Positions 6,917 to 12,881 of a stretch of DNA of 12,881 nucleotides are shown one piece after another. Within the stretch, counting starts at the first letter, position 1; the number at the start of each line of letters is the position of its first letter. The stretch comes from Lentisphaeria bacterium. GTDB taxonomy: Bacteria; Verrucomicrobiota; Lentisphaeria; Victivallales; UBA1829. The position numbers and the translations under genes were made by a program. The DNA lies in the NCBI GenBank assembly GCA_017540385.1, contig JAFYBD010000303.1:1-12881 (forward strand), given 5' to 3'. Below the pieces are notes generated by a model. That model made no database searches, was not told the origin of the DNA, and worked only from the letters and a program-made list of their open reading frames with translations.

Positions 6917-6949
6917 GGCCGGGACGGCGTGAAAACCGTTCCGGCCTTT
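6917..6949. terminator. Bidirectional intrinsic terminator between convergent genes
   Basis: An 11-bp stem (6917-6927 with 6936-6946, one G-T wobble) closes an eight-base loop. On the plus strand it is followed by TTTCCGTTT, and on the minus strand by GATTTTCTG. It lies between the rightward glycosidase and leftward lemA and could serve both. Confidence 0.75.
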
Positions 6950-6975
6950 CCGTTTCTGCGCTTTGACGTCGGAAG

Positions 6976-7578
6976 TCAATCGGACTGCGCTTCCGTGGCG
7001 GGTTCTCCGGCGGGGGCGGTCGGAAGCTCGAATTTCTCGCGGGGCAGATAGCCCATGAGCCCGGCGAAGAACGATCCGGGGATTTTGTCGATGCACATGT
7101 TGTAGAGATTGACGTGTTCGTTGTATTGTTTGACGGCGTCGGTGATGGACCGTTCTGCGTCGGCGAGCTCTTTCCGCCATGCAGCCGAAGACCCCCGCGT
7201 GTCGGCCGCCAGTTCGGGGAGGCCGCCCGCGCGTGCGAACAGACGGCCGAGCACGGCGGTCAGTTCGGCGTCGGCTTCGGCCTTCGCCACGGGCGTCGCG
7301 GCCGCCGCGAGCTTGCCCTGAGCGTCGGCGACGGCCTGCAAACGCACGTTCAATCCGGCGGTGAAAACTTCTCCTTCGTTCGGGGCATGGACTTTCACGG
7401 CGGAAACCAGGTCGGAGATCAGGTCGTCGCGATGCTGAAGCCGGGCCTCGAGGTCCGACCAGCCCTGTTTCGCGACTTCGTTCAGGGCGGCCATGCTGCC
7501 GACCTGGGAGATGAGCCAGAACGCGACGAGAAGCGCGATTGCGAAGCCTGCGACATAACAGCGTATGATGGTTTTCAT
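6976..7578 (-). CDS. lemA: LemA family membrane protein
   Basis: This is a 200-residue protein of the LemA family, which is widespread in bacteria, anchored by an N-terminal membrane helix and of uncertain function. The sequence shows a short positive N-terminus, one membrane segment (about residues 8-26, AGFAIALLVAFWLISQV), then family motifs: WSDLEARLQHRDDLISDLVSAVK, and near the end QYNEHVNLYNMCIDKIPGSFFAG followed by KFEL. The body is predicted to be helical and coiled-coil-like. GAGGA lies eight bases before the ATG at 7578, supporting this start. Length fits the family (about 185-200). It starts 44 bases after the end of the upstream DNA ligase gene on the same strand, with no terminator seen between, so the two are probably co-transcribed. 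A short Pro/Ala/Glu-rich tail ends the protein. Confidence 0.9.
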   Translation of the reverse strand: MKTIIRCYVAGFAIALLVAFWLISQVGSMAALNEVAKQGWSDLEARLQHRDDLISDLVSAVKVHAPNEGEVFTAGLNVRLQAVADAQGKLAAAATPVAKAEADAELTAVLGRLFARAGGLPELAADTRGSSAAWRKELADAERSITDAVKQYNEHVNLYNMCIDKIPGSFFAGLMGYLPREKFELPTAPAGEPATEAQSD

Positions 7579-7622
7579 GGAGTTTATCCTCACGTTGTTT
7601 CGCGCGGATGCGGAAAAAACGG

Positions 7623-9527
7623 TCAGAAGTCGAACGTCATCTGGTCGGACGGCGCGGTTTCCTCCTGCTTCGGGATGTAGTTCTTGACCGAGCCGAGCCA
7701 GAGATCGAGCGACTGCACGGGGATCGAGAGGCGCTTCGCGTCCGCGAGCTTGGAGGATGCGGCGTTCGGGTCGGCGGCCACAAGCAGCGCGAGGGAATCG
7801 GTCACGGAGTCGACCGGATCGTATCCGGCGGCCTTCGCGATGGACTCGTACCAGGCGCGTTTCTCGGGCATCTTGCCGGTGAAACATATCTTCGGGCGTT
7901 CCTCGGAGGAGGAGGCAACGAGCGTGACGGCTGCGAGGAGTTCGTCGAGACCGTCGGACTGGCGGATGAGCTCGTCGTGAAGCGCGCGGGCGCGTTCGGG
8001 GCCGATGCCGTCGATTTCGGCGAGCTGTTCGGTCGTGAGCGTGCGGAGCTCGGCGAAGGAATGTTTTTTGAGGATATTTTTCGCGATGTTCGCGCCGATG
8101 CCCTTGATGTTCAGGGCGGCGAGGACCTTGTAGGCGGGCACGGTGCGCGCGGCCTGGATTTCGCGGTAGAGGTTCTGCGTGGAGACGCCCTGGAACCCGT
8201 CGTTCCGGAGCTGGGAGAAGATGTTGAGCTCGGAGAGGTTGAAGAGGTCGGAGAGCGTGCGGACGTTCAGTTTCGTCATGATCTTCCGCAGGCTGGGCTC
8301 GCCGAGGTGTTCGATCCCGATGCTGCGTACGGAGGCCAGGAGCAGCTGGAGGCGCGTCTCGAAGCAGTCGGGATTCACGCAGCGGAGTTCCGGCAGGTCG
8401 CGCACGAGCTCCTGGCCGCAGCAGGGACAGTTCGTGATGAGGGCGCTGCGGCGTTCGGGGCCGGGTTCGCTGGAAACGATGTACGGGATCACGTCTCCGG
8501 CGCGCTCGACAGTCACGGAGTCGCCGATCTGCAGGTCGCGGTCGAGGATGTTCTGGAGGTTGTGGAGCGTGGCGTGGCGGATGGTGGTGCCGTTGATCTC
8601 GACGGGTTCGAGCTCGGCGACCGGCGTAAGGCAGTTCTTGCCGAAACTCCAGTTCACGCCCACGAGCCGGGTGGTGCGCCGGATGCCGCTGAACTTGAAC
8701 GCGATCTGCCCGCGCGGATGGTGCGCGGTATTGCCGAGCGATTCGGCGTATTCGGCGTCGGCGAGCTTCACCACGAGCCCGTCCATGGGGTAGGGGAGGC
8801 GTTCCATCTCCTCGAGCACGTCCGGCCAGATGCGCGGTATTTCCGCGGCCGTGGCGGTGCGGGAGATGACGGAGTAGTCGACGAGCGTGAGCCGCGCGTG
8901 CTGGGCGATCATGGAGGAGATGTCCTTCAGCCCCATGATGCCGCCGATGGCGTTGCGCGAGTTGCGGAATGGCTTCCCGTTGGCGTTCAGGACCGTGGCG
9001 TAACGCGTGCGGAAATCGTCCGTGCGGATCAGGAGTTCGCCGAGCACGCGGCCGGAGTATTCCGCCAGCGGCAGCACGCCGGACATGGTCTCCAGGTCGA
9101 TCAGCGGCACCTTGTCCGTGATGACCTTGCCGGTGAATCCGTCGCCACGGGTGGAGAGCACGCCGTCTTCCCACAGGACGGAGATGCCGTCGTATTTGGG
9201 CTGGATCAGCAGTTTTTCATCGGCCGTGCGGACGGTTTTCTCCAGCCACGACTGGAGCTCGGGCAGCGAGTAGACCTTGTCGAGCGAGAGCATGGGGCGT
9301 TCGTGCCGGATGTTTTCGGTCGAGGCCACGGCGGGGGCGTTCACCTGGTCGAGCAGGCGGTTGCCCGGATCCTTTTCGGCGAGCAGCCGGGTGATGAAGT
9401 CGAAATCGTCGTCGCTGATGGCGGGGTCGGATTCGTCCCAGTAACGCGCGTTGAAGAACCGAATTTTGTCTTCCAGTTCGTTTGCGGTCATGGCGCGGTA
9501 GGCCGCTCTGTCGATGCCGGGGGTCAT
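7623..9527 (-). CDS. ligA: NAD+-dependent DNA ligase, divergent LigA
   Basis: The LigA fold is complete in 634 residues (family about 670). It has the N-terminal Ia domain, the adenylation domain with KYDG (Lys111 is the AMP-accepting lysine), TRGDG (126-130), MDGLVVK and AFKF. It then has the OB-fold (ATLHN, RAGDVIPYIV), a four-cysteine zinc finger (Cys367, Cys370, Cys383, Cys388), helix-hairpin-helix repeats (IKGIGANIAKNI, IDGIGPERARAL) and a BRCT domain (543-611). By my alignment with E. coli LigA several usually conserved residues differ: His23 is Trp30, Tyr35 is Phe42, Glu113 is Gln109 and Arg208 is Gly199. Asp32, Asp36, Arg136, Glu173, Arg200, Lys290 and Lys314 are kept. The start at 9527 has GAGGA four bases upstream; starts at 9584 and 9614 lack a site. 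It may be a second, specialised ligase. lemA follows closely downstream. Confidence 0.92.
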   Translation of the reverse strand: MTPGIDRAAYRAMTANELEDKIRFFNARYWDESDPAISDDDFDFITRLLAEKDPGNRLLDQVNAPAVASTENIRHERPMLSLDKVYSLPELQSWLEKTVRTADEKLLIQPKYDGISVLWEDGVLSTRGDGFTGKVITDKVPLIDLETMSGVLPLAEYSGRVLGELLIRTDDFRTRYATVLNANGKPFRNSRNAIGGIMGLKDISSMIAQHARLTLVDYSVISRTATAAEIPRIWPDVLEEMERLPYPMDGLVVKLADAEYAESLGNTAHHPRGQIAFKFSGIRRTTRLVGVNWSFGKNCLTPVAELEPVEINGTTIRHATLHNLQNILDRDLQIGDSVTVERAGDVIPYIVSSEPGPERRSALITNCPCCGQELVRDLPELRCVNPDCFETRLQLLLASVRSIGIEHLGEPSLRKIMTKLNVRTLSDLFNLSELNIFSQLRNDGFQGVSTQNLYREIQAARTVPAYKVLAALNIKGIGANIAKNILKKHSFAELRTLTTEQLAEIDGIGPERARALHDELIRQSDGLDELLAAVTLVASSSEERPKICFTGKMPEKRAWYESIAKAAGYDPVDSVTDSLALLVAADPNAASSKLADAKRLSIPVQSLDLWLGSVKNYIPKQEETAPSDQMTFDF

Positions 9528-9531
9528 GCTG

Positions 9532-9536
9532 TCCTC
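9532..9536 (-). promoter_or_regulatory. Shine-Dalgarno site deciding the ligase start
   Basis: GAGGA on the minus strand, four bases before ATG 9527, is the only good ribosome-binding motif near the candidate starts at 9527, 9584 and 9614. The extra residues of the longer forms also do not resemble any LigA N-terminus. Confidence 0.7.
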
Positions 9537-9599
9537 GTTTGATTGTTTCCCGCCGCCGTCTGCCGGACGGGGAAGACCGTTCATTTCTACTCGTTCATC

Positions 9600-9672
9600 A
9601 AAAAAATACCACATCTTTTCAAAAAAACAACCGAAAACGCTGAAAAAAATACTTCGCCGGTTTGAAAAAAAA
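9600..9672. other. Phased A-tracts between divergent promoters (likely curved DNA)
   Basis: A-runs at 9600-9606, 9621-9627, 9634-9637, 9643-9649 and 9665-9672 have centres 21, 11.5, 10.5 and 22.5 bases apart, close to whole helical turns. Such phasing is known to bend DNA. The stretch lies between the ligase and phosphatase starts and is strikingly A-rich on one strand. Confidence 0.65.
9603..9630 (-). promoter_or_regulatory. Possible promoter of the ligA-lemA pair
   Basis: On the minus strand TTGTTT (9625-9630), a 16-base spacer and TATTTT (9603-9608) lie about 75 bases before the ligase start. The A/T-rich context makes chance matches likely, so this is tentative. Confidence 0.4.
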
Positions 9673-9690
9673 GCGATGCGGGGTTATTGT
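9662..9690 (+). promoter_or_regulatory. Predicted promoter of the SpoIIE-type phosphatase gene
   Basis: A -35 box TTGAAA (9662-9667), a 17-base spacer and a -10 box TATTGT (9685-9690) fit sigma70 well. The start would be near 9697, giving a leader of about 57 bases. The -35 box overlaps the last A-tract. Confidence 0.6.
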
Positions 9691-9753
9691 ATCGAAACGA
9701 CAAAAACCGGACCCCCGCGTCCGTCTTCCCATGACCCCAACCGCAAATCGGAT

Positions 9754-11604
9754 ATGAGACGAATCATTCAAACACGGCTTTTCCTCTTTATGACGGGGGG
9801 CTTCCTTCTGCTCTTCGTCTGCGTTTTCCTGGTCATGACCATCGGTGCGCAACGCCAGGCGCGGGACGTCATCGCGGCGCGTCTGCACGACCTGAGCATG
9901 GACGTGGTGTCCTGGCGCGAGGGATTCGATCAGATGCGGGCCACCACCAATTCCGGGGCTCTGGCGAAGACGCGCATGCTCGCACGGATCATTGCATACG
10001 ATCCGGGCGTGCTGGAACGTCCCGAGAGCCTGAAGGACCTCGCGACCGCGCTCGAAGTCGACTCTATCTGCATATCCGACGCCGAGGGCGTGCTGGTCGC
10101 CTCCACGGAACCCGGCTTCCTCGGATTCCGCATGGACTCCACCGAACAGTCGGAGGCGTTCATGCCGGCCATTTATGACAAGGCGTTCGAGCTGGTCCAG
10201 GAGCCGCAGGAACGCGGCATCGACCACGAGATCGTGCAATACGCGGGCGTGGCCAGGCTGGACCAGCCGGGCATCGTCCAGGTGTGCTACGAATCCGGGA
10301 ACGTGTTCCATTTCTCCGACATCGAACTCCTGCGCGACATCGTGCAGGACCTGCCCATCGGGAAGGGCGGGCGGTTTATTATCATTGAGGACGGCGACGA
10401 TCCGGTCGTCGTGGCCAGCGGCGATCCCAGCGAGAACGGCTTCCGTCTCTCCGAGCTCGGTTTCCGGCGCGACTCCCTGTTCCCGAATTTGGCGATCGTG
10501 CGCGGCGTGATCTATTTCTTCCAGCCCGTGACCATCGCGGGCGAATCGCGCCGCGCCTTCGCCCTGATGTCGAAGTACGACGTTTTCGGGGCCAGAAACC
10601 GCGGGCTGACCTTCATCCTGGGGACGTACGTGCTCTTCTTCGTCCTCCTGTATTTCCTGCTGTCCTGGCAGTTCAAAAAGACCGTGACCGACGGGTTCGC
10701 CGAGGTGAACCGCACGCTGGACAAGATCATCGCCGGCGACCTCACGCAGACCGTGAACGTCCGCGGCAATCCCGAGTTCCTCGCGCTTTCCGACGGCATC
10801 AACATCATGGTCAGCGGCCTCAAAAAGAACCTTACGGAGTCCAAGCGCCGCGTCCGCAGCGAAAACGAGCTCGCGAAATCCATTCAGCGCACCCTGGTCC
10901 CGGCTCCCGGACGACTCTTCCCGCAGTTCCCGACCATCGACTTCGCCTCCGGCTCCGTGCTCGCACCCGGACGCGGCGGTGACCTGATCGAAACGTTCGT
11001 CACCAGCGACGGCCGCCCCGGATTCCTGATGGCCGAAGCCGTCGGCGAAAGCGTTGCGGCGTGCCTGAGCATGATGAAATTCAGGACCGTTCTGCAGTTC
11101 TGCGCCATGACTGCAACCCCCTCGGCCCAGGCCGACGAGATCCTGAAGCACACCCTCGACGTCCTGGAACGCGAGAAGGTCTTCCGCCACAGGTTCCTCT
11201 CCGTCTTCCTCGGCACGTTCGACATCTCCAACCGCACGCTGTACTACGTGAACGCCGGGTTCCATCCGCCCTTCCTGCGCACCGTGTCCGACGCCGGCTT
11301 CGTGCGGTCTCAGATCGAACCCGGTGCCGTCTTCACGACGGGCCGCCCGGTGGAATTCCGGCTCGAGAGCATCGAGCTCAAGCCCGGCGACCTTTTCTTC
11401 GCCTGCTCGGACGGCGTATTCTCGTTCGCCGACACCGAACGCCGTCTCTACACGCGGAAGATGCTTCAGGCGGCGCTGGACGCGGCCCCGACGGACTCCG
11501 CGGAATCCGTGATCGACGGCGTGCTGGGGTCCATGCGGAGTTTCTCCGGCGAGATACCCCCCGCCGACGACGCGATCCTCGTGGCGTTCCGGTTCCTTCC
11601 CTGA
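9754..11604 (+). CDS. Membrane-bound HAMP and SpoIIE/PP2C-type serine phosphatase
   Basis: This is a 616-residue signalling protein in the RsbU/SpoIIE style. Membrane helix one (about residues 9-30) leads to an extracytoplasmic sensor region (31-284), then membrane helix two (285-305), a HAMP linker (about 306-358) and a cytosolic phosphatase domain (about 370-616). Such enzymes usually dephosphorylate an anti-sigma-factor antagonist. Phosphatase landmarks are ENELAKSIQRTLVP (370-383), GGD (Asp410), YYVNAGFHPPFLR, LKPGDLFFACSDGVFSF (Asp553) and ADDA (Asp605, Asp606). The usual GDVSGKG motif reads AEAVGES here, so one metal-binding Asp is replaced by Glu428; activity is likely altered or needs testing. 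No anti-sigma or antagonist gene lies beside it. The start at 9754 begins a typical membrane N-terminus but has only a poor ribosome-binding site; ATG 9675 is in frame but would precede the predicted transcript start. Confidence 0.88.
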   Translation: MRRIIQTRLFLFMTGGFLLLFVCVFLVMTIGAQRQARDVIAARLHDLSMDVVSWREGFDQMRATTNSGALAKTRMLARIIAYDPGVLERPESLKDLATALEVDSICISDAEGVLVASTEPGFLGFRMDSTEQSEAFMPAIYDKAFELVQEPQERGIDHEIVQYAGVARLDQPGIVQVCYESGNVFHFSDIELLRDIVQDLPIGKGGRFIIIEDGDDPVVVASGDPSENGFRLSELGFRRDSLFPNLAIVRGVIYFFQPVTIAGESRRAFALMSKYDVFGARNRGLTFILGTYVLFFVLLYFLLSWQFKKTVTDGFAEVNRTLDKIIAGDLTQTVNVRGNPEFLALSDGINIMVSGLKKNLTESKRRVRSENELAKSIQRTLVPAPGRLFPQFPTIDFASGSVLAPGRGGDLIETFVTSDGRPGFLMAEAVGESVAACLSMMKFRTVLQFCAMTATPSAQADEILKHTLDVLEREKVFRHRFLSVFLGTFDISNRTLYYVNAGFHPPFLRTVSDAGFVRSQIEPGAVFTTGRPVEFRLESIELKPGDLFFACSDGVFSFADTERRLYTRKMLQAALDAAPTDSAESVIDGVLGSMRSFSGEIPPADDAILVAFRFLP

Positions 11605-11629
11605 CGCGCGGTCCCGCCGGGTCCAGCAT

Positions 11630-11641
11630 CCGTCGCGACGG
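11630..11641. repeat. 12-bp GC palindrome after the phosphatase gene
   Basis: CCGTCGCGACGG is a perfect palindrome 26 bases after the stop. It is followed by A-rich, not T-rich, sequence on the plus strand, so it is not a standard terminator for the phosphatase. It could be a protein-binding site ahead of the next gene. Confidence 0.4.
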
Positions 11642-11684
11642 TGAAAAAAATCGCAGCTTCTTCGCCCTTTCCTCCGAAATCCGC

Positions 11685-11712
11685 TTGCATTTCGCGGAAA
11701 CTGTCTTATATT
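11685..11712 (+). promoter_or_regulatory. Possible promoter of the acyl-CoA synthetase gene
   Basis: TTGCAT (11685-11690), a 16-base spacer and TATATT (11707-11712) lie about 64 bases before the start codon. The -10 box is good and matches those seen elsewhere in the window; the -35 is weak. Confidence 0.5.
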
Positions 11713-11775
11713 TGTGAAAACAACCAATCCCCGGGACCGCAAACGGCGTTCCCGAATCCACAACGAGGACACACG

Positions 11776-12881
11776 ATGCCTATCACCGAAATACTGGAAC
11801 GCAACGCCCAGCTCTACAAGGACGACGTGGCGCTGGTCGAAATCAACCCGCAGGAACTCGAAAAACGCCACACCACCTGGCGCGAATATTCGCTGATGGA
11901 GCCCAGCCCCACGGACTCCTTCCGCTCCGAAATGACCTGGGGCGAGTTCGACCGCCGGGCGAACCGCGTCGCGAACTTCCTCCTCACGCGCCATGTCCGG
12001 AAGGGCAACCGCGTGGGCATTCTGCTCATGAACTGCCTCGAATGGCTTCCCATCTACTTCGGCGTGCTGAAGAGCGGCGCGATGGCCGTGCCCCTCAACT
12101 TCCGCTACACCGCCGAGGAGATCAAATACTGCATCGAGCTCGCGGACATCGACGTGCTTCTGTTCGGCCCGTCCTTCACCGGCCGCATCGAATCCATCTG
12201 CGAACGCATCCCGCGCGTGAAGGCGCTCATCTACGTCGGCGAGGACTGCCCGTCGTTCGCGGAGCCCTACAACCTCGTTTCCTACTGCTCCAGCAAATCT
12301 CCGGCCATCCCGCTCTCCGACGACGAGGACGCGGCCATCTACTTCTCCTCCGGCACCACCGGCTTCCCGAAAGCCATCGTGCACCGTCACCGCAGCCTCA
12401 TGCACGCCTGCATCGTGGAGCAGAAGCACCACGGCCAGACCCGCGAAGACACGTTCCTCTGCATCCCGCCCCTGTACCACACCGGCGCGAAAATGCACTG
12501 GTTCGGCAGCTTCCTGGTCGGCGGAAAGGCGGTCCTGCTGCGCGGAATCAAGCCCGAATGGATCATCAGCGCGGTCTCCGAGGAACACTGCACCGTCGTG
12601 TGGCTGCTCGTGCCGTGGGCGCAGGACATCCTGGACGCGATCGAACGCGGAGACATCAAGCTCGAGGATTACAAACTCGACCAGTGGCGCCTCATGCACA
12701 TCGGCGCGCAGCCCGTGCCGCCTGCGCTCATCAAGCGCTGGAAGGCGGTTTTCCCGCACCACGATTACGATACGAACTCCGGCCTTTCGGAATCCACCGG
12801 CCCCGGCGCCGTCCACCTCGGCATCGAGGACATCGACCACGTGGGCGCGGTCGGCGTGGCGGGCTACGGCTGGCAGACGAA
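11776..12881 (+). CDS. AMP-forming acyl-CoA synthetase, C-terminus cut by window edge
   Basis: The window holds 368 codons of a class I adenylate-forming enzyme. These activate a carboxylic acid with ATP to an acyl-adenylate and usually transfer it to coenzyme A. The phosphate-binding motif YFSSGTTGFPKAIVH starts at Tyr189, with Lys199 in the PK pair. Family features before it are MTWGEFDRRANRVANFL and MNCLEWLPIYFGVLKSGAMAVPLNFRYT. After it come the PPLYHTGAKMHW substrate-pocket segment and an ESTG motif (NSGLSESTG) where many relatives have YGxTE. The hinge and the C-terminal lysine domain lie beyond 12881, so about a third of a usual 500-550-residue protein is missing. GAGGA (11765-11769) six bases before ATG 11776 supports the start. 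The substrate cannot be told from the visible part; a fatty or aromatic acid is plausible. Confidence 0.9.
   Translation, partial: MPITEILERNAQLYKDDVALVEINPQELEKRHTTWREYSLMEPSPTDSFRSEMTWGEFDRRANRVANFLLTRHVRKGNRVGILLMNCLEWLPIYFGVLKSGAMAVPLNFRYTAEEIKYCIELADIDVLLFGPSFTGRIESICERIPRVKALIYVGEDCPSFAEPYNLVSYCSSKSPAIPLSDDEDAAIYFSSGTTGFPKAIVHRHRSLMHACIVEQKHHGQTREDTFLCIPPLYHTGAKMHWFGSFLVGGKAVLLRGIKPEWIISAVSEEHCTVVWLLVPWAQDILDAIERGDIKLEDYKLDQWRLMHIGAQPVPPALIKRWKAVFPHHDYDTNSGLSESTGPGAVHLGIEDIDHVGAVGVAGYGWQT

Noticed and set aside
4211..7180. Very long minus-strand open frame across the glycosidase
   Set aside because: It is an antisense reading of a high-GC gene, Arg-rich with no motif, and it also spans a bidirectional terminator.
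7623..9527. LigB-type ligase
   Set aside because: LigB lacks the BRCT domain and full zinc finger, and both are present here.
7608..9542. Plus-strand open frame opposite the ligase
   Set aside because: The minus strand encodes a complete LigA domain series; the opposite frame is a composition shadow.
9619..12840. Very long minus-strand open frame across the phosphatase and acyl-CoA synthetase
   Set aside because: Both plus-strand genes have catalytic motifs, promoters and starts; the antisense frame has none.

Overview
The window is GC-rich bacterial DNA with eight protein genes and no RNA genes or CRISPR array that I could see. The repertoire is a TypA/BipA GTPase, a GH127-type glycosidase with a signal peptide, a secreted protein of unknown role, LemA, an NAD+-dependent DNA ligase with a zinc finger and BRCT domain, a membrane SpoIIE-type phosphatase and an AMP-forming acyl-CoA synthetase. 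Together with sigma70-like promoters (TATATT or TATAGT -10 boxes) in an otherwise GC-rich sequence, this suits a carbohydrate-degrading Gram-negative, perhaps of the Planctomycetes-Verrucomicrobia-Lentisphaerae group. That placement is an inference from gene style, not from a marker gene.

Layout. Positions 1-1503 (minus) hold typA, cut at the window edge. A 437-base gene-free gap (1504-1940) follows. It carries a typA promoter firing left and an array of palindromic units spaced exactly 40 bp, ending on the promoter of a rightward AAA+ ATPase/DUF4143 gene (1941-3137). That gene ends in a terminator hairpin whose loop contains the stop codon. Next come a lower-GC secreted protein with a duplicated domain (3314-4228) and a GH127-like glycosidase (4466-6841), which has its own promoter and a 50-bp duplication in the leader. 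A cluster of hairpins ending in a bidirectional terminator (6842-6949) separates these from two leftward genes, a divergent LigA (7623-9527) followed 44 bases later by lemA (6976-7578). A divergent promoter region with helically phased A-tracts (9528-9753) separates ligA from the SpoIIE-type phosphatase (9754-11604). An acyl-CoA synthetase gene (from 11776) runs off the right edge.

How the parts relate. ligA-lemA is the only clear same-strand close pair. The ATPase, secreted protein, glycosidase, phosphatase and acyl-CoA synthetase each seem to have, or could have, their own promoter, so this is not one pathway. The strongest candidate for something undescribed is the 40-bp dyad array plus the ATPase gene. 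Six dyads sit at exactly 40-bp intervals, the two arms of each dyad change together between two sequence classes, and the last dyad is centred on the predicted -10 box. That looks like a multi-site operator controlling the ATPase and possibly typA. The second lead is the DNA ligase, which keeps the catalytic lysine but has replaced several residues known from E. coli LigA to matter for NAD+ use.
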